From Allomyces arbusculus (lineage: Eukaryota; Blastocladiomycota; Blastocladiomycetes; Blastocladiales; Blastocladiaceae), in contig JADHYV010000079.1 in NCBI GenBank assembly GCA_027604705.1, positions 1 through 64,000 on the forward strand: a stretch of 64,000 nt of DNA, in the 5' to 3' direction. Below the pieces are notes generated by a model that saw only the letters and a program-made list of their open reading frames with translations, was not told the origin of the DNA and ran no database searches. Position 1 is the stretch's first letter. Each line of letters starts with the position of its first letter. Both the position numbers and the translations under genes were made by a program. Below, in pieces: positions 1 to 9,776 of this stretch.

Positions 1-762
1 GCTCCACCCCCTCCCTCGGCCGCGCGCGGGGGGGGCGCCCCCCCGCGGGCGCGGGCGGGGGGGGGGGGGGGGGGGGGACACGAGCGTCGACGCCGCCGAC
101 CGGAATGCCGCCCGCCGGAGCGCCATGGCCAACTCGCAGCGCTCGCTTCACTTTGACGGCGTTGTTGCACGACGCGACGGCAACCCGACTTTTGGCGTCT
201 GAAACCACTTCGCGACGCGCGGGAGGACTGCCAAGAACAGTGGAGGAGGGCAGTGGAGACCAGGGAGACGACCAAGAACTAGAGAGAGGATTCTTCATTC
301 GTTTCATTTCATTATCAAGAAAACCATTTCGACCAACCATAACCATGGAGAAGAAGAAAGAGGGCGGGGACGGGAGAGAAGTGGATGTGCCGACTGTTTC
401 GGCAGATGGAGAGAACTGCAGCGATTTTACTTCAGGGAGCTTCGATTCTTCGTTCACACGAGCAGGAAAAATGAAATGTGCAACTTCGACCGTTGGCCAC
501 ACAAAACCAACGAGAAAGTGAAGATATTTGAGAGAGGAAAAAAACTTGTCTTTGCTGGATGGAACAAACAAACAGCGGCAAACTCCACCAGAAACCTTCA
601 AATCAAACAACAAGGGCGTGCAAAGAAAGTGCAGAAGAGATGCAAGAATGCATGATGGGGGGGATGGGGGATGTGGATGTGCGCAAAGTGTCAACAACAA
701 ACGGCTTTAGCGGCCGTGGTCATCCCGAGCGGATATCCATTCGCGGGGAATCCATGATGCGC
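1..762. other. Window edge and 3' flank of the GTPase gene
   Basis: No supportable gene. The first 80 bases are extremely GC-rich and include an uninterrupted run of 21 G at 57-77. The remainder lies downstream of the minus-strand GTPase stop and presumably holds its 3' UTR and terminator. Short frames here show no recognisable motif. Confidence 0.6.
57..77. repeat. Homopolymer G21
   Basis: Twenty-one consecutive G near the left edge, in a stretch made almost only of G and C. Could be genuine or an assembly artefact at a contig boundary. Confidence 0.9.
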
Positions 763-3700
763 TTAGAGCACGAGCGACGCGCCGAGCTGGCCGAGGAAGT
801 ACTGCTCGTAGAGCTGCGAGAGCGGCGCGACCTTCTTGACCTTGCGCACGACCGGCGCGTAGACGGCGGCGGGCATCGACTTGCGCTGCTTCTTCTCAAT
901 CACGAGCTGGCCAGCGATCGTGCGGTACTCGCGGTGCGCGAGCAGGTACAGGTCGAGCGGGACACGCTCGGCCTTGACCGCCTCCATCGCGCGCGTCAGC
1001 GCGGCCAGGCGCGTCTCGTGCGCGAGCACGCGGCGCTCGTCCAGCCCGACCTGGCGCGAAACCGTCTGGATGCGCGCCTCGATGGCGGCAATCGCCGGGT
1101 TCAGCTTGGCGAGGATCGCGACCAACTGGGCGATCTTGGCGGCAAACGCGTCGCGGCGGTAGGTGTAGAACGTGGCCTTGGCCTTGGCGGCCAGACCGCG
1201 CGGGGCCTCGACGATCACGGCAGCAAGCTTCTTGTTGAACTTGCGCGCAACCACCTCGGCGGGCCAGGCGGCGTCGACGGCGACCGACCGGATCGGCAGC
1301 GTCGTCGCCTGGAAGGCGATGACCGCGGCGGGCACCGTCGTGATGCGGCGCTTGAAGACGGTCTCAACCTCGCCAAGACCCGCAAGGATCTCGTAGGTCG
1401 CGCCCTTCTGCACGGTCTGGTGCTTGATCGGGACGGCGCCGACCGTCGACAGCTCCACCAGGTCGGTCGTGTTCAGGTAAGCCAGTTCCTGCTCGACGGC
1501 AAGACGCTGCGCCTGCAGGGCCGCGAGCTGCTCAGCGAGCTGCGCGACCTCGTGGTGGCGCGCGGCGGCGGCCAGGTGGCGGAGCTCGGCGCGCGTCGAC
1601 TCGGCGGCAAGGGCCAGCGAAGCAGCAACCTCCGTGTCGACCTCGCGGATCACCTTGGTCTTGACAAAGGCCTTGGGGCAGACGGCGATCTTCTTGGTCT
1701 TGACCGCGACCACGGCCTGCGTCGCCGGGCGCACGGCCACCTGCTGGGCCTTGACCTCGTGAATCGACGCGAAGATGTCGTCCACGTTGCGCACGTTGCG
1801 GATGTTGTCAATGTTGCGGATGTTCTCAATGTTGCGCACCGTCTCGATGACGCGCGGCGCGCGCGACGAGGCCGACGACGACGAGGACGAACTCGAGCTC
1901 GAAGACGACGACGACGACGACGAGCCCGACGACGAGACCGAGTCGTTCACATCGACATCAACGTTGATGCAAATGTCCTGGTGGTCGGCCGACGAGCGCG
2001 ACGAGCGCGACGAACGCGACGAGCGGCTCGACTTGGACGAGCTCGAGGAGCTCGAGCCCGACGACGAGCTCGAGGAGCTCGAGCCCGACGACGAGGCGTC
2101 ATCGACATCGACGTTCACGTTGATCTGGATGTCCTGCTGGTCGATCGACGAGACCGACGAGCGCGACGACCGCGACGAGCGGCTCGACTTGGACGAGGCC
2201 GACGACGACGACGAGGAGCTCGAGCCCGACGACGACGAAGCGTCATCAACGTCGACGTTCACGTTGATCTGAATGTCCTGCTGGTTGACCGACGAGGCCG
2301 ACGAGCGCGACGAGCGCGACGAGCGGCTCGACTTGGACGAAGCCGACGACGAGGAGCTCGAAGACGAGCCCGACGACGACGAGGCGTCATCAACGTCCAC
2401 GTTCACGTTGACCTGAATGTCCTGATGGCCGATCGACGACGCCGAGCGCGACGAGCGGCTCGAGCGGGACGACTTGGACGACGACGAGCTCGACGAACCC
2501 GAAGACGAGCTCGAGGACGAGCTCGACGACGACGAGTCGTCGTTGACATCGACATTCACGTCAATCGAGATGGCCTCCTTCTTCTTGGACGACTTGGACG
2601 ACTTGGACGAGACCGACGAGTGGACCGAAATGTCGTCGTCCGCCGCGGGCGCAGCCACCACGTAGTTGTGGATGTTGTGGATGTTGAACACGTCCTGGAC
2701 GCGGTCGACCGTACGCACGTCGCCGCGGTAGAGGTGGTGCTGCTGCTGGTTGAAGAGCACCTGCTCGAGATGCGCTTGCCCGTCGAACGTCGAGCCCGAC
2801 GTGGTCGTGGCCAGGTCGAGGTCCACGCGCACGTTGTTGGCCGACGAGTTCGACGACGACGACGAGCTCGAAGACGACGACGACGACGACGAGGTCGAGG
2901 TCTCGTAGTCGACGTAGATGGCCGACTCGGTGCGGGCAAGGTCCTCGACAACGTCAATGAACTTGCCGAGCGACTCGTAGGCGACGGCCTGGACACCGGC
3001 GCGCGCCGCCGACGTCGGGCGGTTGTCCATGGGCACGTGCACGGTGCGAATGCCGCGGAACCCGAGGTCGTTGATCAGGCGGTCAAACTCGGCCGCACGC
3101 GTGTCGAGGTCGAACAGGTTGAGCCCGTCCCACTCGAGTGCCGAGCAGACCGACGAGCACGCCGATGAGCTGGACGACGACGACGAGAGCGACGACTTGG
3201 CGCGCTGAATCGCCTTGTGCACGTTGTAGCTCGAGTGCACAACAATCAGGTTGCGCGTCACGTCCTGCAGCGAACGCAGGTAGACCGACAGCGCCGAGAG
3301 CGTCGCCGCGTCGTACGCGCGGTCAGCGTTGATCACGTAGACGAGCGCCGTCAGGCGGCCTGCCGACTGCTTCAGGTGCGCGAGCACGTTGGCGAGATGG
3401 TCGAGGTCGACGAGCGGGTCGTGTGCGGCGGCCGTGTCGAGGAGGCCGGGCGTGTCGATAATGTCGAGCTCCAGGCGCACGTCCTGCGGCGGCTGCACGT
3501 GCATGGCCAGGTGCCGCGACTGCAGAAGGTCCTCGACCTGCTCGAGGTACTCGCCACGCGTCTCGGGCGCGAGCGAGGCGCCGAGCTCCGAGAGAAGGGC
3601 GCGCAGCGACCGTGCGCGGGCCTGGACAGCGGCGGTCTGCTTGCTCGCCGGCTGGTTGAGCGTGAGCACGACCTCACGGCGCGGCACGCGCAGCGCGTAC

Positions 3701-3963
3701 CGGCGCGAGGCCTTGGTCGCCGAGACGACACCGTTGCCGAGCACCAGGTCGGCGGGCGCCGCCTGCTGGCAGTACTCGTGCAGGAAGTTGATGAGTGTCG
3801 ACTTGCCGGCCTGCGTCGTGCCGAGAACGGGGATCACGGCGCGCAGCGGGGCAGCGGCGGGCTTGGCGACGGGGGCGCCGCGCAGCATCTGGGCGCGCGG
3901 GATGGTGGGGACGGCGAGCGGCGCGGCCGACGACGAGGCCGACGACGAGAAGATCGACGACAT
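763..3963 (-). CDS. P-loop GTPase with a long Ser-rich tandem-repeat insert
   Basis: This is an intronless frame of 1066 residues. The N-terminal part is a G domain: a P-loop GTTQAGKST at residues 48-56 and a G3 motif DTPG at 170-173 inside IIDTPGLLD. I see no NKxD or TKxD G4 motif; the matching strand reads LIVVHSSYN. That resembles AIG1/septin-like or dynamin-like P-loop GTPases without matching one family, so substrate and site of action are unknown. Residues about 365-710 are serine runs, mostly TCG codons, broken by five copies of a unit containing QDIQINVNVDVDD followed by SKSSRSSRSS. After the repeat comes an ENIRNIDNIRNVRNV stretch, then a roughly 300-residue Ala/Leu/Glu-rich region likely to form coiled coil, ending in LGASLVL. 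The start at 3963 is the first Met of the frame, 86 codons before any other landmark is lost. The unusual insert is the main oddity. Confidence 0.85.
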   Translation of the reverse strand: MSSIFSSSASSSAAPLAVPTIPRAQMLRGAPVAKPAAAPLRAVIPVLGTTQAGKSTLINFLHEYCQQAAPADLVLGNGVVSATKASRRYALRVPRREVVLTLNQPASKQTAAVQARARSLRALLSELGASLAPETRGEYLEQVEDLLQSRHLAMHVQPPQDVRLELDIIDTPGLLDTAAAHDPLVDLDHLANVLAHLKQSAGRLTALVYVINADRAYDAATLSALSVYLRSLQDVTRNLIVVHSSYNVHKAIQRAKSSLSSSSSSSSACSSVCSALEWDGLNLFDLDTRAAEFDRLINDLGFRGIRTVHVPMDNRPTSAARAGVQAVAYESLGKFIDVVEDLARTESAIYVDYETSTSSSSSSSSSSSSSSNSSANNVRVDLDLATTTSGSTFDGQAHLEQVLFNQQQHHLYRGDVRTVDRVQDVFNIHNIHNYVVAAPAADDDISVHSSVSSKSSKSSKKKEAISIDVNVDVNDDSSSSSSSSSSSSGSSSSSSSKSSRSSRSSRSASSIGHQDIQVNVNVDVDDASSSSGSSSSSSSSASSKSSRSSRSSRSSASSVNQQDIQINVNVDVDDASSSSGSSSSSSSSASSKSSRSSRSSRSSVSSIDQQDIQINVNVDVDDASSSGSSSSSSSSGSSSSSSSKSSRSSRSSRSSRSSADHQDICINVDVDVNDSVSSSGSSSSSSSSSSSSSSSSSASSRAPRVIETVRNIENIRNIDNIRNVRNVDDIFASIHEVKAQQVAVRPATQAVVAVKTKKIAVCPKAFVKTKVIREVDTEVAASLALAAESTRAELRHLAAAARHHEVAQLAEQLAALQAQRLAVEQELAYLNTTDLVELSTVGAVPIKHQTVQKGATYEILAGLGEVETVFKRRITTVPAAVIAFQATTLPIRSVAVDAAWPAEVVARKFNKKLAAVIVEAPRGLAAKAKATFYTYRRDAFAAKIAQLVAILAKLNPAIAAIEARIQTVSRQVGLDERRVLAHETRLAALTRAMEAVKAERVPLDLYLLAHREYRTIAGQLVIEKKQRKSMPAAVYAPVVRKVKKVAPLSQLYEQYFLGQLGASLVL
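1946..2580. repeat. Coding minisatellite, five copies, about 144-156 bp
   Basis: The gtcctg core of the unit recurs at 1975, 2131, 2275 and 2419, with a degenerate fifth copy near 2565. Spacing is 156, 144, 144 and about 146 bp, always a multiple of 3, so the GTPase frame is kept. On the minus strand each unit encodes a hydrophobic/acidic alternating strand (INVNVDVDD) plus Ser-rich and SRSSRSS linkers. Confidence 0.9.
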
Positions 3964-6208
3964 GGTAATGGTTGAAGGGGGGCTGTTGGTGGTAAGATGG
4001 CGGCGGGAGGGGGCGTTGTTTTGGTCAGTTCGGAGTGGTCAAGCGGTGGAGCTGGAGGCGTGAGCGCCAGGGGCGCAGCGCTGAAGCCGGCCGAGCTCGC
4101 AAGCCCAACCACCGCGGTCAAAGCCCTGCATCCCAGCGCGTGGCACCACCACGAGACGCGCGCGGGCGTGCACTCGCGCGAGCGCAGGGGTAGCGCAGTC
4201 GCGGTGGTGGTGCTGGTGCGGGCGTGGAGCGCGAGCGGCCGCGCGGTGGGAGGAGGACGCGGGGCTGCGGCGATCGGGTGTGGCCCCTGCAACAGTCGGC
4301 AGCGAACGCTGCGAGCAGCGAGCAGCGAGCAGCAGCACAGCGAGTGAGCGCGCGCCGAAGGCGAGAAGAGTACCGACCAGAAGCACGCTAAGGGCACCGG
4401 CTCCGGGAGCAAAGAGATCGGTCACACGCAACAGCGACAACGACGACGGCAACGACGAGGGCGAGCTGGGTGAAGAGAGCGTCTTGGCCGCGGGCACCGC
4501 GCCTCTTTATACTGACGACGACGAGGCCCGGAGCAACGAAGAAGCAAGGGCACGGATGGGCTGGGCGCACAGGGAGCGCACCCACGAGCAGTCTGCAAAG
4601 TGAGAAGAAGAAAGTGGCCTTTTGCTGTTGTTGCTCTGCTCCTCTTTTGATTTTCCATGCTAGCGAGGAGCACCTTCTACAAAACAGAAAACAGAACACC
4701 AACGCCCTCAACGAGGCCATGAACCCAACACCCGACGCCCCCCGTGGACGCGCGACCAGTCGTTCGCGTCCGCGCGTTGCTGCTCCAGACCTTCTTCGAC
4801 GACCTCCACCACCGCCCCCACCGCCTGGCCACCAAGGCGTCCGGCACACTGCCAACAGGGACGGCCACGACGACGGACGACGACGACAACGCTGACGCGT
4901 CCCCCGCGTGCAGCTGTGGTCGGGCGTTCCTTCTGCAGCGAACGAGGCGCGGGCGCGCCAGAGTTTGTTGTCTGGGCCGACGACGCCCCCCATTTTCGCA
5001 GATCGGGCAACCCTCCATCATTTGTGCAATATTTCGCGTCACAATTGGCTGCGCCCGAGTCTCACCACTCTCCACCCTGACGGCCCTCCTTCTTTCGCGC
5101 TGGACCACTTCATCAAGCGCAAGCGACCTTGGCACTCAACCTCCGGCTCATGACCTGTCCACCACCCCCGCCCCCGTTCCTCGTTCCCCGCCGCTCGTTT
5201 CGCTACACGAGCACCGAGTGGCAAAGTGGGCGTCCGCGCCGTCTTGCGCGCGGTGCGGATGGCGGAGCCGCAGCTGATATGAACCGGCCGGCCGCGTCAT
5301 GAGCGGCGGTCGCGGGGTAGATGCTGTGCTGCGGTCGGGCCGGGCCCGGCCGCGATCGCCGCGGCGTGCGATCTCTCTGCTGCAGCAGTTGACCGCGGCG
5401 GCTGTGGCACCCGCGCGGGGTGGGAAGCGGTGGCCGTGTGTATGTGGCACCGGGTCATGGGCGCGGTTTGCCGGTGTGCTCGCACCAAACCTGATTTTGG
5501 TTTGATTCTTTCGACCATGCTGGAGGAAGAGAGAGGGGCGAGTTTTGGAGCTGGGCGGAGCGTCTCAGCGTGGGTCGAGGACTGACTGGAACGGTCGACT
5601 CGTGGATGAGGACCAAAAGCGAGCGTGCTGTGGTCCGTTCAGATTGGTGCAGCCTGGAAGGTGCGCCGAGAGAGTAATATATACTTGTGGGCGACTTGTG
5701 AGCTGTGATCAACGGCCAAAAATAATCCATGAACGCAACGCCAGCGCGATAACGCACAACCAGACCGCGCAAGACCAGCTGTCGCGCCCAGAATGGCCCT
5801 CCTGCCCACAGCTCGCAGACGTCGACCACGGCATTACGGTCCCCTGTGGCGATCCCGCTATGGGCTCCTGACAAACGCAAGGCAGCGACCGAGCGCAGCT
5901 CGCCAGCAACATCGCGGAGGAGCAGAGTGTCTCGCAGCGTCTCTCAGAAATCACCTGACAGTTAACCCACTTGCACGTGGCTGTTCTGTCTCCCAGTTTC
6001 TCCCAGCCCACCGCACGACATCGTCGTCCCAGTGGCCGGCGATGTGTTCGTCTTCGTTCACCCGCGCCGGGACTATTTTCGAGCCCATCGCCCACGCAAA
6101 CCAGCGCGAACACTTGCTGCAATCCCGCCTTGGACCTTGCTCGACCCGGCCCGCCGTATTACCGGCCTGCGACTCACATCAACAACCATCCGACCATCGT
6201 CGACCGCC
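3964..6208. other. Divergent intergenic region between the GTPase and kinesin-5
   Basis: About 2.2 kb between two divergently transcribed genes. It has a short GCGAGCA repeat near 4310-4335 and no frame with a recognisable motif. TATA-like strings occur at 4505-4511 (TATAAAG on the minus strand, pointing to the GTPase) and near 5676 (AATATATA). Promoters for both genes should lie here. A small unrecognised gene cannot be excluded. Confidence 0.5.
4505..4511 (-). promoter_or_regulatory. TATA-like box upstream of the GTPase
   Basis: The reverse complement reads TATAAAG in otherwise GC-rich sequence, about 540 bp upstream of the GTPase ATG. This is a sequence match only. The distance would need a long 5' UTR or an unseen 5' exon. 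Confidence 0.25.
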
Positions 6209-9200
6209 ATGCCGCCCACCCCGGCGAGCGCCGCCGCGGCCGAGACTAACATTCAAGTCGTGCTGCGATGCCGGTCAGTATACCCCAACTACTCTCCACC
6301 CACCCACTCGGTCGGACCGTGCGCTGACTGCCCAGCCTCCGTGCGCAGCCCCATCAACGACAAGGAAGCGACTGAGCGCGCGCACGCCGTTCTGGCCTTC
6401 AAGGGCGTGCGCGGCCGGGAACTCGCCGTCCGTGCCGCGATCCCGTCCGACCGGTCGCTGACCAAGACGTTCACGTTCGACCGCGTCTATGCGCCTGAGG
6501 CGTCGCAGGAACTGGTGTTCCGGGACGTTGTCTACCCGATTGTCGAGGAAGTCGTGTCAGGGTATAATTGCACGATTTTCGCGTACGGTGCGTGCCCTCT
6601 GCGTCTTTCGCGTGAGTGTGGGGTCGAGATGGGAAACTGATGTGGGTCCCGGTGTAGGTCAGACGGGCACCGGCAAGACGCACACGATGCAGGGCGACCT
6701 CGCGTTGTCCCCCGGCGGGCAGCTGTCCCCGCACGCCGGCATGATCCCGCGCGCGCTCTACGCGCTGTTCGAAATCGTCAATTTCGACGCGGGCGACGCG
6801 ACCGTGAAAGTCTCCTGCATCGAGCTCTACAACGAAGAACTGCGCGACTTGCTCGCCGTGACCGACGACGACTCGGCCAAATTGAAACTCTACGAGGAGA
6901 ACAAGGTCGTGCACCTGCAAGGCGCACAGGAGAGATTTGTCAAGTCGCCCGTCGAAGTCATCCAGCTGCTCAACCAGGCGACCGAGAAGCGCCAAGTCGC
7001 GGCCACGAAAATGAACGAAAAGTCGTCACGGTCGCACTGTGTGTTTATGGTCACGGTCATGATCAAGGAGTCGACACCTGACGGGCTCGAGGTGATGAAA
7101 GTTGGGAAATTGAATCTCGTGGATCTCGCCGGGTCCGAGAATATTGGGCGGTCGGGCGCGGAGAATCGCCAGGCGCGCGAGGCCGGCGCGATTAACCAGT
7201 CGTTGCTTACGCTCGGGCGCGTGATCAATGCGTTGGTCGAGAAGCAGGGGCACGTGCCGTACCGAGAGTCCAAAGTGCGTCTTGTCATGCGCGTCGGTCG
7301 GTGACGAGGAGCCCGGACCGGATGATTTACTCACACAGTCGTCGTCCTCCGAAACTTTAGCTCACACGGCTCCTCAAGGACTCGCTCGGCGGGCACACCA
7401 AAACGTGCATTATCGCGACCGTCTCCCCGGCGCGGTCAAACCTCGAGGAAACGCTGTCGACGCTCGACTATGCGCACCGCGCGAAAAACATCCGCAACAA
7501 GCCCAAGGTCAACGAGCACCGGTCGAAACGCGCTCTTATTTCCGAATACGAGCGCGAAATTGACCAGTTGCGCGCCGACTTGCAGGCGACGCGCGAAAAG
7601 AATGGGATCTTCCTCGCCGAGGCACGGTACCAGGAAATGGTCGCGACCATGGCCGAACAGAAGGAGGTGCTCGACCAGGTCCAGATTGAACGCGCCGATT
7701 TGGAGGAGGCGGTCCGGGCGGAATCGGCGCGCGCCGACGCAGCCGAGGCGCAGGTCGCGCATGCGGCCGCGGCGTATGCAGCGGTGCGGGAGAGGTTGGT
7801 CGAGCAGATGGAAGCGGCGAGAGCTATGCATGCGAGGACCCAGGAGGATCGGCGCGTCGTCGGGTACTTGGCCCAGGGGGATGCGAGGTTGCGGGGCGTC
7901 GTCGACGAGTTGACAGCGTCGCTCACGGCTGCGGACCGTGACGTCGCGTCGCTGCACGAGTTGCTTGGGAGTGCGCGTGGGGTCGTCGATGGGAACCGCG
8001 AGCTTGTGGGCAAGTTTCGCGACTCGGCCACAGTCGATGTCGACCGGATGCTCAACGAGCTCGCCGCGTACGAGGCTGCGCAGGCAGCTTCCGGGGACCA
8101 GGTACGTGCGCAGGTCGCGGAGATCAAGGCCAAGCTACACAAGGTACTTTTTCTTTTTGATCACTTTCGGTCGTTGTTCCCCCTCGTCTCACTCCAGACT
8201 CCCGCTCCTTCTAGTCCACGACCCAGACCACCGCCACCATCACCTCCCTCGCCGCGACCGTCGCCTCGCTTACCGCTGACCTCGCTGCGACTTCCACCGC
8301 CGCCCTTTCCGCTGACCAAGCCGCACACGCGGCCCTCCTCCAGCGGCACCGCGACGCGACCCAGTCCCTAACTGACTCGGTTGCCTCCCACGCGCGCGCC
8401 ATTGACACCTGGGTCGGCGACACCGCCGCCGCCGTGTCCACCGCATTCGACATGCAGGCCGAGCACCACGCGCAACTCGACGCCCGCGTCCGCGCCCTCC
8501 TGACCGCAGTCGCCGCACAAGTCGACGCGCACCGCGCCTCCCTTGCCGCTGCACGCGACGCGACACGGGCGTTTGTTGCCGAGACGGCGGCTGCGGCGCG
8601 GGATGCGGCGGAGAGGACCTGCGCGGCGGCGGCGGCCGAGGCCGAGGCGTCGCAACGTGCTGCGGATGTGCTGGCCGCAGACGTTGCGCGGCTCGTGCGC
8701 GCGTTTGCGACCGATCGGGCGGCGCAGTGGGCGGGGGTTGCGGCGACGGGGGTCGCGGGGATTGATGCGGCGCGTGAAGCGGTCGATGCGTTTGGCGCTC
8801 AGAGTGAGGAGCGTGATCAGCAAGCAGACAAGGCTGCGGATGCGGCACGCGTGGCAGTGGCCGAGTGCGAGAAGCCGGTCTGTGATGTGCATGCTGTGAT
8901 GGGTCAGCATCACGATGCTGTTCGTGCGGATGTGGGGTCCCGGGTCGCGGCGCTCGGTGCGACGGCGCGCGAGTGGGCTGACGAGACGGCGAACAAAGTG
9001 GAGGCCGTGCATGCGGAGATGCAGAGGATAGCGCAAGTGGATGCGGAGCGTCGGGAAGCACACGGCGCCGCTGTGCGGACGGGCGTGGCGAAGATCGCGC
9101 AGTCTGTGGGCGATGCGACGCGGCAGGCCGCGCAGGAGGTCGAGATGGGGAAGAAGATGGTTGCCGCTCAAGTGGATGATGTCGACGTCGAGGTACGTTC

Positions 9201-9776
9201 AGCAGTTTATGCCCGCTCGGGATCGTTTTTTTGCTCACGCATTTCTGCCCGCTCCCACTATAGTCCCCACCAGCCGCCGCCCGTGCACTCGCGCAGTTGC
9301 TGTCGACCTCGCTCACGACCCTACAGACCTCGACCACCGCCCTCGCCGGCGCACAGCGCCCACCACCAGCCATTCCCAAGCGCACGACCTACCGCGTCCC
9401 ACCACGGCCCTCGCCACTCGCCGCGCGGTCTGCGATCCTTGCCGCGTCTCCCGCTCCGCAACCGTCGACCCTCGCCGGCTCCCCGCTCGCCTTGCCGCGG
9501 GACACGACCGTCCCGCCCGCGCACGCGCTCGACATGCCAATCAATGGGGCGACGGCGGCCATGGCCGCGGCCGCGTCGGCGGCCGACGACGATAGCGTGA
9601 ACAACGAGAACGATGCGCCCGAGGATGCGCCGTTCGTGTTTGCGGATGGGAGTGTGGCGGGTCCACTAGCGGCGGCAGCGCCGTCCCGCGGGAATGGGAG
9701 GAAGAGGAAGGGCGTGGTGTCGGGACTGCCGCCGCCGACGACGCCGACGCGGTTCAAGCGTGCGCGGAATGCGTGA
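6209..9776 (+). CDS. Kinesin-5 (BimC/Eg5-type) mitotic motor
   Basis: Exons are 6209-6273, 6349-6587, 6658-7274, 7361-8143, 8215-9192 and 9264-9776, giving 1064 residues. The motor domain starts almost at the N terminus with [13 protein letters not shown]. It contains P-loop [13 protein letters not shown], switch I NEKSSRSH, switch II DLAGSE, the [19 protein letters not shown] segment, and the neck [12 protein letters not shown], which is diagnostic of kinesin-5. A long Ala/Glu-rich coiled-coil stalk follows. The tail is Pro/Ser-rich and ends near TTPTRFKR, a possible CDK-type TP site; I do not see a textbook BimC box. Family members form bipolar tetramers that slide antiparallel spindle microtubules. 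The length is normal for the family. The intron 1 acceptor at 6348 was chosen over one at 6335 because only it restores RCRP. Donors are gtcagt, gtgcgt, gtgcgt, gtactt and gtacgt. Confidence 0.94.

Noticed and set aside
1946-2580. Regular repeat considered as a CRISPR-like or satellite array
   Set aside because: Unit length keeps codon phase, the units are coding and there are no unique spacers of constant size.
559-3168. Plus-strand open frame of 869 codons, Arg/Asp-rich
   Set aside because: It lies antisense to the GTPase gene. Its Arg/Ala/Gly-rich translation is the mirror of TCG-rich serine coding, with no motif.
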